The notes: a model not told the origin generated them from the sequence alone. Shown: positions 1 through 8,656, counted from the stretch's first letter. The stretch is 15,975 bases of DNA from a bacterium CG2_30_54_10 (GCA_001872985.1 MNYA01000238.1:1-15975); one strand, 5' to 3'. Translations and numbers: made by a program.

Positions 1-194
1 GGGTGGGTTTAGATCTCTCCCTTCGGTCGAGTTGGCAACTAATCATTGCGGATGGCGGCCAATTCAGGGGGTCAACGTGTTTCCGCATGACCTTTTTTGG
101 GGAATGCACCGTATCTGCTCAAAAAGGAGGGGCATTAGCTGATTCTCAACATAAAGCGAGATTCCTCACATTTGTTCGGAATGATAAACAATGC
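1..194. other. Gene-free segment with repeat fragments
   Basis: I see no convincing gene here. The open frames that cross it have no ribosome binding site, no recognisable domain and continue into repeat DNA. Bases 11-30 are close to the reverse complement of the unit that recurs at 195-215 and 6963-6982 (core CGACCGAAGGG), so the window begins inside a repeat-rich intergenic region. A GATTCCTCAC/GGAATGATAAA stretch at about 167-190 has the look of the common 'GGAATGACA ... GACCGAAGGGA' dispersed repeat seen in many bacterial genomes; that link is from memory. Confidence 0.6.
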
Positions 195-267
195 TGTCAT
201 TTCGACCGAAGGGAGGAGTCTCTTGCGCCAGGAATCATTGAGTTTCCCCGAATTATTGAGTAGATAC
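195..267 (+). repeat. 73-bp composite dispersed repeat, copy 1
   Basis: This unit is repeated with the same length at 6963-7035; by hand I count about 65 of 73 identical bases. It starts TGTCATT(T/G)CGACCGAAGGG and ends CCCCGAATTATTGAGTAGATAC (last 22 bases, 246-267, split here as CCCCGAATTATTGAG plus TAGATAC). That tail is the reverse complement of the left end of the 135-bp element family, so the unit is a composite of a common dispersed repeat and one inverted element end. It lies immediately upstream of the 8-bp target duplication of the full element at 275-409, forming a large imperfect inverted repeat across 245-300. Confidence 0.8.
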
Positions 268-274
268 AATGCAC

Positions 275-409
275 GTATCTCCTCAATAATTCTGGGGAAC
301 CGCGAGAGCGAAGCGGAGGGCGCACAGCGCCCGACCGCGGGGAGTGAGACCCGCGAATTCACTTCGCGTGTCGAGAGGGGGCGCGTGCCCCCTCTTTTTG
401 AGAAGCTAC
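275..409 (+). mobile_element. 135-bp MITE-like element, full copy upstream of tgt
   Basis: Left end GTATCTCCTCAATAA (275-289) and the reverse complement of the right end, GTAGCTTCTCAAAAA (395-409), agree at 12 of 15 positions, so these are terminal inverted repeats. The element is flanked by a perfect 8-bp direct repeat, CAATGCAC, at 267-274 and 410-417, which is a target-site duplication. Length is identical to the copies at 8657-8791 and 15778-15912. It encodes no transposase, so it would need one acting in trans. GTA-type ends with 8-bp duplications resemble IS66-family elements; that family link is inference. Internally it has a GGGCGC-type hairpin, a CGCGAA/TTCGCG hairpin and a strong terminator at 374-399. 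Confidence 0.85.
374..399 (+). terminator. Intrinsic terminator inside the 135-bp element
   Basis: A perfect 9-bp stem, AGAGGGGGC (374-382) with GCCCCCTCT (387-395), closes a GCGT loop and is followed by TTTT (396-399). On the + strand this is a textbook rho-independent terminator. It ends 56 bases before the tgt start codon, so it would stop transcripts arriving from upstream unless tgt has its own promoter in 400-455. I see no good promoter there. Confidence 0.75.
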
Positions 410-431
410 CAATGCACTTTTCTTCGGCTGA

Positions 432-2507
<2,076 letters not shown>

Positions 2508-2544
2508 ATCTGGCGCAACGATTTCGTATCTGTAGGAGAAAAAC

Positions 2545-2952
2545 ATGCTTTTCATTCGACGTATCAGTCCCTTTCAATTTGTCCTGGCCCTTGCAATCAC
2601 CGCTCTTCTCCTCGCCGGCGGGGCCTTGTTCCTCTTTTTCCAGGATCACCGGGAAAAGGCGGCCATCACTTCCGAGGACGTTTTCATCGCATTGTCACAG
2701 GGAGACATGACCCGAATCACATTCTGCCTCAAGGCTAAGCCGGAGTTGGCGAACGCCCGCGACAAAAATGGGCGTGCGCCGCTGCATATCGCCGCGGAAA
2801 AGAACATGGCGGATACTGCGCTTCTTCTTCTCAACATGGGCGCCGATCCCGCTCTCAAGGATCAGGAGGGAAAGACGGCAGCGGACATCGCAAAGGAGAA
2901 GGGGGCGAATTCCGTTTCCGCGGTTCTGCGAGGGAAAGCGGAAGGAAAGTAA
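2545..2952 (+). CDS. Small membrane-anchored ankyrin-repeat protein
   Basis: This 135-residue protein has a short basic start, one hydrophobic segment at about residues 11-32 (LALAITALLLAGGALFLFF) and then ankyrin repeats facing, most likely, the periplasm. A partial repeat covers about 43-72, a clear one about 75-104 (GRAPLHIAAEKN...LLLNMGADP) and a shorter one about 108-130 (GKTAADIAKEKG). Ankyrin repeats bind protein partners and have no catalytic role. The partner is not visible here. ATG 2545 is well placed behind GGAG in TAGGAGAAAAAC. It follows the tgt fusion by 37 bases, suggesting one operon, but no functional tie to tRNA modification is evident. Confidence 0.85.
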   Translation: MLFIRRISPFQFVLALAITALLLAGGALFLFFQDHREKAAITSEDVFIALSQGDMTRITFCLKAKPELANARDKNGRAPLHIAAEKNMADTALLLLNMGADPALKDQEGKTAADIAKEKGANSVSAVLRGKAEGK

Positions 2953-2969
2953 CCCGAATAATTTTGCAA

Positions 2970-3049
2970 GTAACTTCCCAAAAGAAGGGGCGGGCGCTTT
3001 GCCCCCTTCGCTCTGCATTCATGTTTCCCGCGAATTATTGAGCTGATAC
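2970..3049 (-). mobile_element. 80-bp deletion derivative of the 135-bp element
   Basis: Both ends of the family are present in inverted orientation: GTAACTTCCCA at 2970 and GCGAATTATTGAGCTGATAC ending at 3049. The middle is missing about 55 bases compared with the full copies, including the CGCGAA/TTCGCG hairpin. A GGGGC...GCCCC hairpin remains (2987-3005). I find no exact 8-bp direct repeat at the borders, so this looks like an older or rearranged copy. It separates the tgt-ankyrin pair from the membrane-protein cluster. Confidence 0.75.
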
Positions 3050-3066
3050 TTGCCAGGAACCTTTGG

Positions 3067-3095
3067 TGGAAACAAAAAAAATTTTGATATATAAT
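3067..3095 (+). promoter_or_regulatory. Candidate sigma70-type promoter for the membrane-protein cluster
   Basis: A perfect -10 hexamer TATAAT lies at 3090-3095. A weak -35 candidate TGGAAA at 3067-3072 gives a 17-base spacer. The surroundings are AT-rich (AAAAAAATTTTGATATATAA), unlike the rest of the region. The start of transcription would fall near 3102, just ahead of the GGAAGG and ATG at 3104-3115. This is the first promoter-like signal after the repeat at 2970-3049 and would drive the next three genes. Confidence 0.5.
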
Positions 3096-3153
3096 TCTTT
3101 GCCGGAAGGTCAATGAGAAAACCGAAGGCACATCTTTCCAAAGTGGTGTCCCT

Positions 3154-4128
3154 CTGATCAGGTCTAAAAAGTTTTGGGGAATTCTTCTCAGCCTGTTTTT
3201 CCTTTGGCTTGCCTTGCGGAAAGTAGATTGGGTCAGCATTCCACAGATTCTGGTCACCGCCGATCCGCTTTTTTTTGTTTTGCTCCTGGTCAGTATTACA
3301 GTGGAACAGCTCATTCGGGCCTGGCGGTGGCAGCTCATTCTTAAAGGACACGCAGTTCCATTTTGGGAATCCTACAGAGGGCTTTTGCTTGGATATTTTT
3401 TTAACAACGTTCTTCCGGCAAGAGCCGGCGAATTCATTCGCGCCGGATATCTTGGGCGGAAGGGCATCCTGAGCTCGTCGGAAGCCTTCGGTTCAGTGGT
3501 TCTTGAGAGGTTCGCCGACGGAATCGTCGTGGTCTGCTTCATTTTCGCTTCCTTGGTTCTCTTTCCGGTCAGCCCGGTCATCCGGCAGGCCGGATATTCG
3601 GCGATGGTCTTTTATTTCCTTGTCCTGATAGCGATTATTTTTCTTCAGTTTCGCAAGGAATGGATGGGCCGGGTTACCAGTTTTTTCCTGGGTTTTCTAC
3701 CGGAGCGTTTCCGTGAGCGGGCGGTTACGGCTCAGGATTCTTTTATCGGGGGACTTGGCCTTATCAGGGACCCAAGCCGATTTCTGCTTGTCGTGGTGGT
3801 TTCCTTCGTGGCCTGGAGTGCTTCGGTGTTCTCTTACTATCTGGCCCTGAAAATTTTCCACCTTCCTCTTGGATTAGATGCGGCAATCCTGCTCATCGCC
3901 GTTCTTTCGCTTGGAGCGATGATTCCATCCAGCCCGGGAATGATAGGGATTTTCGAGTATTGTTGCATGTTGGTTCTTTCCGATATGCTTCAGGTTCAGC
4001 GAGAGGTGGCCGCTTCCTTCGGCCTTTTCACTCATTTCGTTTCGTACGTCTACATCCTTGCGATTGGAATCGCCATTCTCGCCTGTGAAAATCTTTCGTT
4101 CCATGAGCTTCAGAGCCACCCCCGCTGA
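3154..4128 (+). CDS. LPG-synthase-TM / YbhN (UPF0104)-type multi-pass membrane protein
   Basis: The product belongs to the integral-membrane family that includes the flippase/synthase membrane half of MprF and YbhN-like proteins, which handle lipid-linked substrates. Evidence is the repeated hydrophobic segments along its length and two family signatures: FFNNVLPARAGEFIRAGYLG followed by SVVLERFADG, and IPSSPGMIGIFEYCCMLVL near the C-terminus. There is no soluble synthetase domain, so the substrate is unknown. The start is problematic. The first membrane helix (FWGILLSLFFLWLALRKVDW) is already encoded from about 3172, but this frame has no ATG or GTG, and its only TTG (3214) would cut that helix. 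I place the 5' end at CTG 3154, where the TGA of a 14-codon ORF (ATG 3113) overlaps it. A one-base frameshift joining that ORF to this one is the main alternative. LysM and transpeptidase genes follow. Confidence 0.85.
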   Translation: MIRSKKFWGILLSLFFLWLALRKVDWVSIPQILVTADPLFFVLLLVSITVEQLIRAWRWQLILKGHAVPFWESYRGLLLGYFFNNVLPARAGEFIRAGYLGRKGILSSSEAFGSVVLERFADGIVVVCFIFASLVLFPVSPVIRQAGYSAMVFYFLVLIAIIFLQFRKEWMGRVTSFFLGFLPERFRERAVTAQDSFIGGLGLIRDPSRFLLVVVVSFVAWSASVFSYYLALKIFHLPLGLDAAILLIAVLSLGAMIPSSPGMIGIFEYCCMLVLSDMLQVQREVAASFGLFTHFVSYVYILAIGIAILACENLSFHELQSHPR

Positions 4129-4225
4129 ATCCGAAAAATAAGCGAAGGATTTTCTCCCCTTCCGAATCTCAACTCCGGCGCCCTGCCTGCCGATACGTAG
4201 GATGAGATTACCAGGAGGTCGGCCC

Positions 4226-4765
4226 ATGAGTGTCTCTCAGATCAAACCTCGGCCAACCCAGCAACGTGGGTTGTTTTTGTTCTTCGTGGTCGGGTTGTTC
4301 CTTTTGCAAATCGCCTTTGCATATACAATTCACGGGGATATCGGGCCACAATTCCCTGTCCCTTCCGGGGTGGAACGGTCTGCCCCCGAAGCCCTTTTGG
4401 GGCATATTGACACGCTCCTGTCATGCGAACCCCCGGCGAAACCCGCCTGCAGGCCGCGGCCAGAAACCGCACCCGCTGCCGCGAGCCGCAAGGTCATCGA
4501 CGGGGTCAGCCCCGTCTCAGCTCTTGCCAAGCCGGCCAAAACCATTCTGACCCCTTCCTATGATGGAAATTCGGGCCGTTTCGCTGAATACCTCATCGAG
4601 AAGGGCGACACTCTTGATTCGATTGCCCGAAAGCTCTATGGAAACTCACTAATGGTTGTCCACCTGGTTCGCCTGAATAGAATCAAGGATTACAAAGGCC
4701 TGCAGCTTGGAAACAAGCTTATGATCCCGCGTCTCGGACTCAAATCAACCGTCGCTCCAAAATAA
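4226..4765 (+). CDS. Membrane-anchored LysM-domain protein
   Basis: This 179-residue protein has an N-terminal membrane segment at about residues 15-33 (LFLFFVVGLFLLQIAFAY), a Pro/Ala-rich spacer at about 65-110, and one C-terminal LysM domain at about 121-168, with the typical YLIEKGDTLDSIARKLYGN opening and LQLGNKLMIP close. LysM binds the glycan strands of peptidoglycan, so the protein should sit in the periplasm tied to the inner membrane. I chose ATG 4226 over the in-frame ATG 4202, because AGGAGG at 4213-4218 is spaced seven bases before 4226. The gene stops 20 bases before the transpeptidase gene start, so the two are probably translated from one message and act on the cell wall together. 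No enzymatic domain is present. Confidence 0.87.
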   Translation: MSVSQIKPRPTQQRGLFLFFVVGLFLLQIAFAYTIHGDIGPQFPVPSGVERSAPEALLGHIDTLLSCEPPAKPACRPRPETAPAAASRKVIDGVSPVSALAKPAKTILTPSYDGNSGRFAEYLIEKGDTLDSIARKLYGNSLMVVHLVRLNRIKDYKGLQLGNKLMIPRLGLKSTVAPK

Positions 4766-4785
4766 GGTTGGTTTCAAGGCACCTG

Positions 4786-6786
4786 ATGATACCGACTTCC
4801 CTTCGCTCCCTCAATATTCTCTGCATCGTCGGATACTTGGCTTTCATGAGCCTTGCCATCGATTCTTCGGTGGTCGATGCTTTGGTATTCTATGTTTCCG
4901 AAATGGACGGCCACGAGGTCTTTTCCACCGGAAACATCCAGGCTACCGCGTTGCGTGGCGCCAAAACGGGGAAAACTGCTCTCGTCGCGCTACAATTCAA
5001 AAGTTCTCCGGCTTCGGCCCCTGCCCAGATACTCGCTCCTGCTCCTGCTCCTGCTGCTGATCGTGCTTCCGCTCCCATTCCCGCTCCCATTCCCGCTCCC
5101 ATTCCTGCTCTCGTTCCTGCTCTCGCTCTCGCTTCTGCTCCCGCCCCTGCTCCCGGGTTTGCTCCTGCCTCGGCTCGCGTGCCGCAGACAATTGCTCTCA
5201 CTGGCCGAATGGAGCCTGCTTTTGTGGGCAAGGCTGGGGAGCCTCGGGTTCCCCACGCGCTTGAAAACGCAGAGCCTGGAAAGACCGATGAAATTGCTCT
5301 GATCGAGCATTCCGGTCATTCAGATACCTTTACCGCTCCGACCCCCGACCCAAAATCAAAGGATGAGGCAGGGGAGGATGACAGTGGTAGTGAGAGCGAT
5401 GGCGAAGGCGAGGCCGAAGGGGAGGGCGAGCAAAACAGGCATGCGGCGGGGTCTGCTGAGCCCGTTGAGCCCGCTGGGCCCGCTGAATCTGCCGCTCCCG
5501 CTGAACCGGCCAATGAGAAAAACCCCGCGGCTGCTGTTGTGCGAAAGCCCGCATCGGCTCAAATGCCCGCATTGCTGAATGCCCCATTTTCCCAAAACCT
5601 GGTAATGGCAGCTCCGGCGCCCCTCTCAGAACCGGCGATTGTGGCGGTTCCAATTAAACCGACAACGTCAACGATTGTCCCCGGGAAATTCGTCGAAAAC
5701 CCCAGCATTCTGACGATCCTAAAAGCGCTTCCCGAGCGTGCGTGGGCCTATAACCCGCTTCTGGAACGCTTCGTAGTTCGTTACGATTCTGAAATCACGA
5801 TCGTATTGACGATTCGTCCCGCCCTTCAGAGCGCTCTTGAAAAAGTATTTACCGCTAACTCATGTAAGCTTGGTGCGGGAATTATTCAGGATCCCACCAC
5901 CGGAGCTGTCTTGGCAATGACTTCCTTCGATGGTTCGCGTCCAATTTCACCTGCCGCCTCTGAGTTCAAAACCCACAACTGGGCTCTAAAACCGACTTTT
6001 CCGATTGCGTCTTTGTTCAAGATTATTACGGCGTCAGCCGGTATCGAGAAACGGAAAGTCATTCCGGCAAGCTCTATTAAGTTGGGACGGCGCTGGAAAA
6101 TGTGCTTGTGGGAAGCGTTCGCCAAGTCTCACAACGGCGTTTTCGGAATCGTCGGCCGCGCGGTGGGCTGGCAGGTTCTGCAAGCCTACGCCAATGCTTT
6201 CGGCTTCAATAAGCCCTTCTACTTCGATCTTCCCGTGGAGAAATCGGTCGCCGAAATCCCCGCTAACCCTTTCAAACTTGGAGAAGCAGCTGCCGGGCTA
6301 AATCGAAATTTCGAAGTCAGTCCGATCCATGTGGCCTCCATCGTTTCCACCGTTCTCAACCGTGGCCGGCAGATGAAACCCTACCTCGTGGATTACGTAA
6401 TGCGTGGAAACAAAGTCATTTTCCGTCGCAAACCCTTCCCCGTTGCCCAGCCGATCTCAGCCTGGGGCGCTCTTCAGATCTACGAAATGATGAAAACCAC
6501 AACCACTCACGGTACGGGAAAACGCGGGTTCAACAAGTTCAGCGATTGTCCCGAACTTGCCCGATTTTGCGGGGGAAAAACCGGAACCCTGACCGGAACC
6601 AGCCCTCACCTTTTGATTACCTGGTTCGGAGGCTTCACTAAAACAGCCGGCCGCGACTTGTGCATTGTATTCATGGTCGGGCAACCCGGCCAGAGCCAGA
6701 CCCGCGCATCCACGCTTGCCGGGCGGTTGGCGCACGATCTGTTCACCGGAAACAACCAGAGCAAAACGCGGATGGTTCTGCGTTGA
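4786..6786 (+). CDS. Penicillin-binding protein: transpeptidase domain behind a long low-complexity linker
   Basis: The C-terminal part (about residues 336-660 of 666) is a penicillin-binding transpeptidase that cross-links peptidoglycan. All three active-site motifs are present: SLFK at 409-412 (Ser409 nucleophile), SHN at 448-450 and KTG at 598-600, preceded by GAGIIQDPTTGAVLAMTS. The N-terminus has a membrane anchor (about 7-25). Residues 73-132 are almost only Ala, Pro and Ser, and about 188-245 are acidic and Gly/Ser/Glu-rich. The usual class B dimerisation (pedestal) domain is not recognisable, so the enzyme seems to hang on a flexible tether. ATG 4786 has AAGG six bases upstream. The in-frame TTG 4768 is possible but lies directly against its AAGG. 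It follows the LysM gene closely. Which septal or elongation machinery it serves cannot be told. Confidence 0.88.
   Translation: MIPTSLRSLNILCIVGYLAFMSLAIDSSVVDALVFYVSEMDGHEVFSTGNIQATALRGAKTGKTALVALQFKSSPASAPAQILAPAPAPAADRASAPIPAPIPAPIPALVPALALASAPAPAPGFAPASARVPQTIALTGRMEPAFVGKAGEPRVPHALENAEPGKTDEIALIEHSGHSDTFTAPTPDPKSKDEAGEDDSGSESDGEGEAEGEGEQNRHAAGSAEPVEPAGPAESAAPAEPANEKNPAAAVVRKPASAQMPALLNAPFSQNLVMAAPAPLSEPAIVAVPIKPTTSTIVPGKFVENPSILTILKALPERAWAYNPLLERFVVRYDSEITIVLTIRPALQSALEKVFTANSCKLGAGIIQDPTTGAVLAMTSFDGSRPISPAASEFKTHNWALKPTFPIASLFKIITASAGIEKRKVIPASSIKLGRRWKMCLWEAFAKSHNGVFGIVGRAVGWQVLQAYANAFGFNKPFYFDLPVEKSVAEIPANPFKLGEAAAGLNRNFEVSPIHVASIVSTVLNRGRQMKPYLVDYVMRGNKVIFRRKPFPVAQPISAWGALQIYEMMKTTTTHGTGKRGFNKFSDCPELARFCGGKTGTLTGTSPHLLITWFGGFTKTAGRDLCIVFMVGQPGQSQTRASTLAGRLAHDLFTGNNQSKTRMVLR
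5033..5165 (+). repeat. Tandem CCx-GCT low-complexity array inside the transpeptidase gene
   Basis: The DNA is a degenerate tandem array of six-base units (GCTCCT, GCTCCC, ATTCCC), including about three copies of the 12-mer GCTCCCATTCCC around 5070-5105. It encodes Ala-Pro and Ile-Pro alternation. Such arrays change length by slippage in whole codons, so the tether of the transpeptidase may vary between strains. All other long open frames across this stretch are by-products of the repeat. Confidence 0.75.
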
Positions 6787-6872
6787 GTATCAGCTCGGTA
6801 ACTGGAAAAAATCGCGAAAGCAAACCAGAGGGCCTTAAGCACCTGATCCGCAAAGAACGAGATCCGCAAATT

Positions 6873-6927
6873 GTATCATCTCAATAAGTCGGGGGAAGAT
6901 TGAAGGCAGACCGGAGGGCGCAAAGCG
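6873..6927 (+). mobile_element. Left half of a decayed 135-bp element
   Basis: From GTATCATCTCAATAAG to GGGCGCAAAGCG the sequence follows the full element at 15778-15912 nearly base for base, then breaks off. The missing right half appears to resume, degenerate, at 7036-7091 after unrelated sequence and the 73-bp composite repeat. A further short match to the element end, GTATCAGCTC, begins right after the transpeptidase stop codon (6787-6796). The 320 bases between the transpeptidase and Clp genes thus hold only repeat debris. Confidence 0.7.
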
Positions 6928-6962
6928 TGGCTACCAAGATTCGCTATATCCCGGCATTCTGG

Positions 6963-7035
6963 TGTCATTGCGACCGAAGGGAAAAATCTCTTGCGCCAGA
7001 AACCATCGGGTTTCCCCGAATTATTGAGTAGATAC
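6963..7035 (+). repeat. 73-bp composite dispersed repeat, copy 2
   Basis: Same length and order as 195-267, from TGTCATTGCGACCGAAGGG to CCCCGAATTATTGAG plus TAGATAC. It lies between the two halves of the decayed element (6873-6927 and 7036-7091), so it may have inserted into it. No gene is visible in it. Confidence 0.75.
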
Positions 7036-7091
7036 GCGAACTCACTTCACATGCCGAAAAAGCACGCAGACCCCCTCTTTTGGGAAGTTAC
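7036..7091 (+). mobile_element. Degenerate right half of a 135-bp element
   Basis: The order GCGAACTCACTTC, then CATGCCGA, then CCCCCTCTTTTGGGAAGTTAC parallels the right half of the copy at 275-409 (GCGAATTCACTTCGCGTGTCGA ... CCCCCTCTTTTTGAGAAGCTAC), with many substitutions. The terminator stem is broken here. It abuts the 3' end of the Clp-type gene. Confidence 0.55.
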
Positions 7092-7107
7092 TGCGCTGAT
7101 TACTTTT

Positions 7108-8517
7108 TCACTTCTTCCGGGGGGGGGTGGGGGAAACAGCCGGAAGCACTTCGAATTTCCCGGTGATTTCGAACGTGGCGGTTTCTTCGCTGGCGGAAGA
7201 TTTTTCCAGGCTCGCGGTGATGACATCGCCCAGCTTGAACATCTCACCCTTTAAAATCAACTCGGCAAGCGGATTCTCGATGAACCGGTGAATGGTCCTT
7301 CTTAGCGGGCGGGCGCCATACTTCAGGTCGGTGCCCTGGTCGACGAGGAAGGATTTCAGACCGGCATCGAACTCGATCCGCATGTTCAAGGCTTTCACTC
7401 GCTCGGCGACTTCGTTCAGCAGGATATCGAGAATCTTCAGGTTGTCTTCCTTGGTGAGCGCACGGAAAACTATAATCTCATCGATCCGGTTCAGAAATTC
7501 GGGCGGGAACTTCTTCTCGAGGCTTTTCCGGGTGATCTTTGCCTTTTCGACGTGAGAAAGATCACCCGCCTTCACTTCGCTTTCCTTTTCGGATTTGCCC
7601 TCGACACGGAATCCGGGTTTGCTCTGCTCGGCAGTGATGTCTGAAACACCAATATTGGTGGTCATGATAACCACGCATTCACGGAAGGAAATGGCTTCTC
7701 CCTTGCTGTCGGTGAGAATTCCCTCATCGAGTAACTGGAGAAGAAGGTTGTGAACTTTCTCGTGGGCTTTTTCGACTTCATCGAAAACGACAACACCGTT
7801 GGGCTTGTTTTTCACCGCCTCAGTCAGATAGCCGCCTTCGTTGTGGCCGATATAACCGGGGGGGGCGCCGATCAACTTGGCATATTCATGACTCATGGCG
7901 TATTCAGAGCAATCGACGCGAATGAGATCGGTCTCGTTCCCGGTTAGGAATTCGCAAAGTGCTTTGGCAAGCTCAGTCTTGCCGACGCCGGTCTGGCCGA
8001 CAAATACAAAACTTCCGACCGGACGACGAGGATTCTTGAGACCAACCTTGGCTTTGCGAATTGCCTGGGAAACCGCTGTTACAGCTTCATCCTGGCCGAT
8101 GATCCGTTTTTTAAGATGGTTTTCGATCTCCATGAAACGCTGATGCTTGGCCTTCTGCTCGCTGGACGCATCAGGCCCCAACATGGGAATCGCGCCCTGC
8201 ATCTGCGTTTCATCGACCTGAATGGTAACCTCTTTGATATCGAGAGTTGGATTGACCTTAACGCAAAGGTTATACAGCTCTTGTTCGATGATTTCCCCGA
8301 GGAGCGGGTATTCGTTGTTCCCGAAGACCAGTGGAGCGATTTCATCGAGATAATTTACCACCGAAGCATTGATGATCAGCCTTTTATACGACTTTTTGTC
8401 GGTAATCTTGATGTTTTTGAAAAGCTGCTGCTTTTGCTCGGGAGTGAAGGCCCGAATGGCGACAAACCGGTCGAGAGATTCGCAAAACTTCATTTTGATT
8501 CCCGGTGTGGAATCCAT
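7108..8517 (-). CDS. Single-ring Clp/Hsp100-type AAA+ ATPase
   Basis: The 469-residue product matches the second ATPase ring (D2) of ClpB/ClpC-type unfoldases. It has Walker A GQTGVGKT (174-181), pore loop GYIG (221-224), Walker B VVVFDE (242-247), sensor 1 TTN (286-288), arginine finger in FLNRIDE (Arg344) and sensor 2 GARPLRR (401-407), plus the small C-terminal D2 domain. The first ring and the Clp N-domain are absent. In their place is a roughly 130-residue region I do not recognise. A KPGF segment at 300-303 sits where ClpC has its VGF ClpP-contact loop, so ClpP binding is possible but unproven. ATG 8517 is chosen over upstream starts because AGGAGG (complement of 8524-8529) is spaced six bases away. 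It is divergent from the TPR gene and has its own promoter. A C9 tract lies in the last codons. Confidence 0.9.
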   Translation of the reverse strand: MDSTPGIKMKFCESLDRFVAIRAFTPEQKQQLFKNIKITDKKSYKRLIINASVVNYLDEIAPLVFGNNEYPLLGEIIEQELYNLCVKVNPTLDIKEVTIQVDETQMQGAIPMLGPDASSEQKAKHQRFMEIENHLKKRIIGQDEAVTAVSQAIRKAKVGLKNPRRPVGSFVFVGQTGVGKTELAKALCEFLTGNETDLIRVDCSEYAMSHEYAKLIGAPPGYIGHNEGGYLTEAVKNKPNGVVVFDEVEKAHEKVHNLLLQLLDEGILTDSKGEAISFRECVVIMTTNIGVSDITAEQSKPGFRVEGKSEKESEVKAGDLSHVEKAKITRKSLEKKFPPEFLNRIDEIIVFRALTKEDNLKILDILLNEVAERVKALNMRIEFDAGLKSFLVDQGTDLKYGARPLRRTIHRFIENPLAELILKGEMFKLGDVITASLEKSSASEETATFEITGKFEVLPAVSPTPPRKK

Positions 8518-8548
8518 TAGAGCCCTCCTGGGGGTTACGTTTTTCTCG

Positions 8549-8578
8549 TTGACAAGAGGTTTACTACTAGGGTAAAAA
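8549..8578 (+). promoter_or_regulatory. Weak candidate promoter for the TPR gene
   Basis: A perfect -35 hexamer TTGACA (8549-8554) is followed after 18 bases by TAAAAA (8573-8578), a four-of-six -10. If used, transcription starts near 8585, upstream of the AAGGAG at 8643-8648. It overlaps the divergent Clp promoter, so the two could interfere. Confidence 0.35.
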
Positions 8579-8579
8579 A

Positions 8580-8608
8580 ATTGTATCACTAACGATCCTC
8601 CGTGGCAA
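8580..8608 (-). promoter_or_regulatory. Sigma70-like promoter of the Clp-type gene
   Basis: Read on the - strand, TTGCCA (complement of 8603-8608) and TACAAT (complement of 8580-8585) are separated by exactly 17 bases. Each matches the housekeeping consensus at five of six positions (TTGACA, TATAAT). Transcription would start near 8572, leaving a leader of about 55 bases before ATG 8517. I see no CIRCE-type inverted repeat, so heat-shock control by HrcA is not suggested. Confidence 0.65.
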
Positions 8609-8642
8609 CACCCCAAATTTTTTTCCCGTTGGCGGTTCGGTT

Positions 8643-8655
8643 AAGGAGCATTATG
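8643..8655 (+). promoter_or_regulatory. Ancestral Shine-Dalgarno and start codon of the TPR gene, cut off by an insertion
   Basis: AAGGAG (8643-8648), four bases and ATG (8653-8655) form a normal translation start. The bases CATTATGA here are duplicated at 8792-8799, where they supply the present start codon of the TPR gene. The 135-bp element lies between the copies. Translation from 8653 now runs 48 codons through the element and stops at TGA 8797-8799, overlapping ATG 8796. Confidence 0.75.
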
Positions 8656-8656
8656 A

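Noticed and set aside
2970..3049. 8-bp target duplication for the 80-bp derivative
   Set aside because: TTTTGCAA and TTGCCAGG share only a loose TTGC; not convincing.
4890..5319. Several long frames on both strands opposite the Ala/Pro-rich region
   Set aside because: They are by-products of the hexamer tandem repeat, giving low-complexity Arg/Glu/Gly/Ser strings.
7107..8517. Calling the AAA+ gene clpB or clpX
   Set aside because: It has only the D2 ring, no ClpB N-domain, first ring or middle domain, and no ClpX zinc domain, so a standard gene name would mislead.
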